From: Polytrichum commune
Lineage: Eukaryota > Streptophyta > Polytrichopsida > Polytrichales > Polytrichaceae
Assembly (NCBI GenBank): GCA_950295325.1
Contig: OX485805.1
Coordinates: 21,563,501-21,627,500, forward strand
Length of the DNA: 64,000 bases
Direction: 5' to 3'
Under the pieces are notes generated by a model, which saw only the letters and a list, made by a program, of their open reading frames with translations, was not told where the DNA came from and searched no databases. Within the stretch, counting starts at the first letter, position 1. The number at the start of each line of letters is the position of its first letter. Positions 60,778 to 64,000 of this stretch are shown in pieces. A program made the position numbers and the translations under genes.

Positions 60778-61441
60778 TTGTTTTTTCCTAGTTTTTGTAA
60801 CATAATCTTCTGATTTGAAGAATCAGTTATGACATTCTAAAGCACGTGCAGGGATATTTGATTCCTATTTTAGCTTCAAAAATAAAATTTCAAGAACCAA
60901 GGTCCGTGATTACATGCATGAATGCCAAGGATAGTGAAGTGGCAAGCTCTCATTAGTGGATACATCATCATTGTTGCCTATCTTCAGACACAAAGCCTTC
61001 TCCCACAGTCCCACTCACCAAGATTGAACTTGAAACCCTGCCAAAAACAATCTTATCGACTCTATATTGTCCAAGATGCTTATTATCTAGGAGAACACCC
61101 ACTACACCGCTTCAAGTTGACATTTAGTTGTCGGAGACCTCAATGAAAAGTAAGGATGGAGAATCGGAGATCACCGACATGGAGGCATGGAAACAGATGG
61201 ATATGTTCATCTCAGCTACAGGAATGAAAGAGATCAGATAGTTCAGGTTGAACCTCACCGATAGAAAAGTAAGCTGACATCATAAATGATCGAAGCAGCT
61301 TGGTATGATAGCTCTTCTGTGAACTTTCTGAACTTCTAAATTGGCCTTTCAACCTATCAAACTTCGAACACTTCGGGCATTTCATTGCTCTCATGCTTGC
61401 ATTATTCTAACTTTAGCAGGAGGAGGTTGATTATTTTTGCA
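60773..61441. other. Intergenic / 5' flank of the NifU-like gene
   Basis: No gene was recognised. The last part is the presumed promoter and 5' leader of the gene starting at 61442. Confidence 0.4.
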
Positions 61442-63848
61442 ATGATTCCTGTTTCGGGCGCCACTCTGTGTCGCCCGTCGACGCTTCTTGCCTTGAATTG
61501 CAGCAGCGGCGGGAGCATTAACGTCTCGGCCTCGACCAGGATAGGGTTAGTTGGGTTGCCTCGCTCTGCCTGGAAATTGGGTAGGAGAGGCGGCAAAGGA
61601 AGGTTGGAGAATGTGAGGGTATTTAGTACTAGTGATGGAACTGGGTGGGGTGGCAGTAGTGCACAGCTTGAGCCGCTGGACTTAACCGAAGAGAATGTGG
61701 AGCAAGTGTTGTTGGACGCACGCTCCGAGGTTCGCACAAAATCACAATTTCTTTCATTCCTTCACCTCTTCTCCCTTTGACAATTTCTTCCTTCAATTCT
61801 GGGTTAGGAAGTTATGCCGGGAATGTTGCACAAGAATCCTCTCCTCTTCTCCTACTGCAACGATTTCTTAAGGGCTCTGGTGTCTAAAGATTCTTCTTGT
61901 GAATGGGCCATGCCTGCTCTGTTTTAGGGTTCAAGCGAGCGAGAGAATCGCTGAACAATGTCGCGCTTGCTCCCGAACATCTTCCCGGTATAAGAAAATT
62001 ATGGTTGAAATCCTCTTGTTCCTCAAGTCCTTAAGGGCTTTTGTGCAACTCGCCTTCTCCTTCCAGCTCCCTATTTCTACATTTCTTCCTTGTATCTTGG
62101 GTTAAGAAGTTCTGCCGCGAATGTTGCACAAGAGTCCTCTCCTGTTCTCCTTCCGCGAGCGGGAGGATCTCTGAGATTGTTGCACTTGTTCCTTCACATC
62201 TTCCCCATAGAAGAAAAATGTGTTTGAATCTCTTGTCTCTCAAGTCGCCCAGATTGTCCTAGAGCTCCCTGTTTCTACATTTCCTGCATCCTGGGCTAAG
62301 AAATTCTGCGGGGATTGTTATACCTTTATTCTGTCGCGAATCTTTCTTCTATTCTCCTTCCGCAAAGGTTTCTCTGCAACGCTAGTGTCTTAAGATTCTT
62401 CTTGGGAAATTGGCCCATGCCTGCTCTGTTTTTAGGGGTCAAGCGAGCAAGAGGGATCCTGCAAATGCTGGGCTTGTTCCTTCAGGGATTTTATGCAATT
62501 TAATTTTACTTCCAGCTCCCTGTTTCTACATTTCTTCTATACTGGGCCAAGAAATTCTGGCGGGAATATTACACCTTCCTTTTGTCAAGAATCCTCTCCT
62601 GTTCTCCTTCCGCAAAGATTTCTCTACAAGGTTAGCGTCTTAGCATTCTTCGGCAATTAGGCCATGCCTGCTCTTTGTTTAGGGTTCACCTAGCGAGAGG
62701 AAATCTGAAAATGTTGTACTTTGGTCCTGAACATCTAAACATCTACCCCGTGATTGGAAACTAGGGGCTGAATCCCCTGTCCCTCAAGTCCTTCAGGTTT
62801 TTTATGGGCTTTTCAGAATTCTGCTCTGTTTTCAGGGTCAAGCGAAGCAAGGGTTAATCTGAAATTGTTAGCATTGTTCCTTAACATCTCCACATCTTCC
62901 CCGTAAATGAAATCCCCTGTCCCTTAAGTCCTTTAGGTTTTTAGTGGGCTTTTCAGAGCTGAAGTTTATAATCTTAGAAGAGGAACATGTTTTGCTATGG
63001 ACTAAGATGGAGGTTTTCCGTGTCTTGCAGTTGTTGCAGCTATTTGATACATCAGTTGGCATAACAGGTGATTCTGGGGACTCATAACCATGATTCATGG
63101 AGTAGATAGCATTTCTGAAGTGTAGATAAGACGGAGCATGTCATGGGTAATTTGAAAGAGCTTTACTATGAATTTCATCACGATAGAGAAAGCTATCCAT
63201 GGCATTCATTTACATACCGATACCTCGACTGAAATGTATTTATACACTTGGGTTCCAAATGCAGGAGTGGTTGAATTGGTAGAATTAGACGGCCCGTTTG
63301 TGAAACTGCGGTTGGCAGGACGATTCTGGCATGAGCGCTCCATGGTTCTTGCAAGGCTTGCCAACTACCTCCAGAAACGAATTCCTGTGAGTTCTCCGAA
63401 CCAAAAAGCATGACTCTTAATGATGTGGATCATAGTTATATCCCTCTAAATTTTGTTGTTGTCCAAAAGTAAAGGGGGTTACAGGAAATTTCTTCTGAGT
63501 CAGAGTTGCGGTCTACTAAGATAGTTTTAGTGAAATGATCAACCAGTCTGTGCTCCAAGTTGGTGTTCCTAATGAAACATATCTTGAAGAAATGCTGCAC
63601 ATCTACTTGGTCAAATAAGAAGTAACTCAGATTGTGTTGTTTCTTTTGTCCACCAATTCATGGCGCTTCCAGTCATCATGGCTCAGGTACTAAAGTGAAG
63701 GAGAGATTATGCAAAGCAAAGGAAGCATGTGATGTGTGAAATCTTGATGTGTGAATTGAAGACTTTGGGTGTGGTGGTGATGCAGGAGATAGTGGAGGTG
63801 GAGATTGAAGATGTATCACAACTAGACGATAGTGCTGCAAATTTTTAG
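61442..63848 (+). CDS. NifU-like (Nfu) domain protein without CxxC, probably plastid-targeted
   Basis: Four exons, 61442-61729, 63031-63067, 63265-63386 and 63786-63848, fit in phase and give 169 aa ending in TAG. The frame is open upstream of 61442, but the first ATG is at 61442. Residues 1-75 are rich in Ser, Arg and Gly with few acids, like a chloroplast transit peptide. The rest follows the Nfu fold: LTEENVEQVLLDAR, then a short strand ending GVVELVELDGPFVKLRLAG, and RLANYLQKRIPEIVEVEIED. In true Nfu scaffolds the loop after the LAG or LQG strand carries CxxC for the iron-sulfur cluster. Here it reads GRFWHERSM with no cysteine, so cluster binding in the usual way is not possible. Such Nfu-like proteins exist in plants and cyanobacteria, but I cannot name the family. 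Role unknown. Confidence 0.85.
61790..62960 (+). repeat. Tandem array of about 200-300 bp units in intron 1 of the NifU-like gene
   Basis: Text of the type CTGGGTTAGGAAGTTATGCC, followed by a TTCTCC-rich stretch, recurs at about 61798, 62096, 62290 and 62541. Text of the type GGGTTCAAGCGAGCGAGAG recurs at about 61927, 62437, 62680 and 62835. Units alternate intact and partly deleted versions. They have no coding potential and fill most of the 1301-base intron. Confidence 0.75.
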
Positions 63849-64000
63849 GAATTTTAGTTGAAGACACCTGAAATTTCTCGAGGACTACTAATAAAGTGAA
63901 GAATGCCCCATTTAGTGAAGATGACAGCCTTTCTCTCCCATTGATCTGTTGCTTCCAATGCTGGACTCCGAACAATTGGGCTCGAACAATTTCACACATG
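63849..64000. other. 3' flank of the NifU-like gene
   Basis: No second gene is visible before the window ends. The region probably includes the 3' untranslated region. Confidence 0.4.

Overview
The window is nuclear DNA of a land plant. Genes carry many GT-AG introns, the proteins are plant-like (class 3 DAG-lipase-like protein, long kelch protein, plastid-type NifU-like protein), and the intergenic space is full of LTR retroelements, Tourist-type MITEs, a foldback element and a decayed Plavaka-like transposon. The lineage cannot be fixed from sequence alone. The transposon and the HAD-terpene cyclase lead me to suspect a seed-free plant (moss, lycophyte or fern); this is an inference.

Layout. 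0-2.3 kb: degenerate Ty3/gypsy chromovirus end, unexplained GC-rich DNA, and one arm of a dispersed repeat. 2.46-5.05 kb (+): a two-exon gene for a 551-aa HAD-domain/terpene-cyclase fusion with an intact DxDTT motif. This architecture is known from fungal and bacterial drimane-type sesquiterpene synthases and is the most exciting item here. It lies between inverted copies of one repeat. 6.6-9.1 kb: a 1-kb foldback element, a copia-like LTR on the minus strand, and the last two coding exons of an aspartate kinase without the rest of the gene. 9.1-19 kb: repeats and tandem arrays without a convincing gene. 19.2-26.3 kb: a two-gene Plavaka-like DNA transposon, transposase on minus and an accessory ORF on plus, both broken. 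29.4-33.9 kb (-): a complete 8-exon class 3 lipase gene (485 aa). 35.2-37.1 kb: a tandem array with duplicated promoter-like sequence and an orphan transit-peptide-like exon. 37.4-48.2 kb: a MITE cluster with five copies of one Tourist family, one nested inside a second element. 49.9-58.5 kb (+): a 15-exon gene for a 1188-aa protein with an acidic N-terminus, a kelch propeller and a C-terminal coiled coil. 61.4-63.85 kb (+): a 4-exon gene for a 169-aa NifU-like protein without the CxxC cluster motif, with a tandem array in intron 1.

The intact genes are ordinary neighbours and show no common pathway. The HAD-terpene cyclase has no visible biosynthetic partner (P450, phosphatase, prenyltransferase) in the window. 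All exon models were read by eye from reading frame, GT/GC-AG borders and phase. They sum to uninterrupted frames for the four intact genes, but they have not been checked against transcripts.
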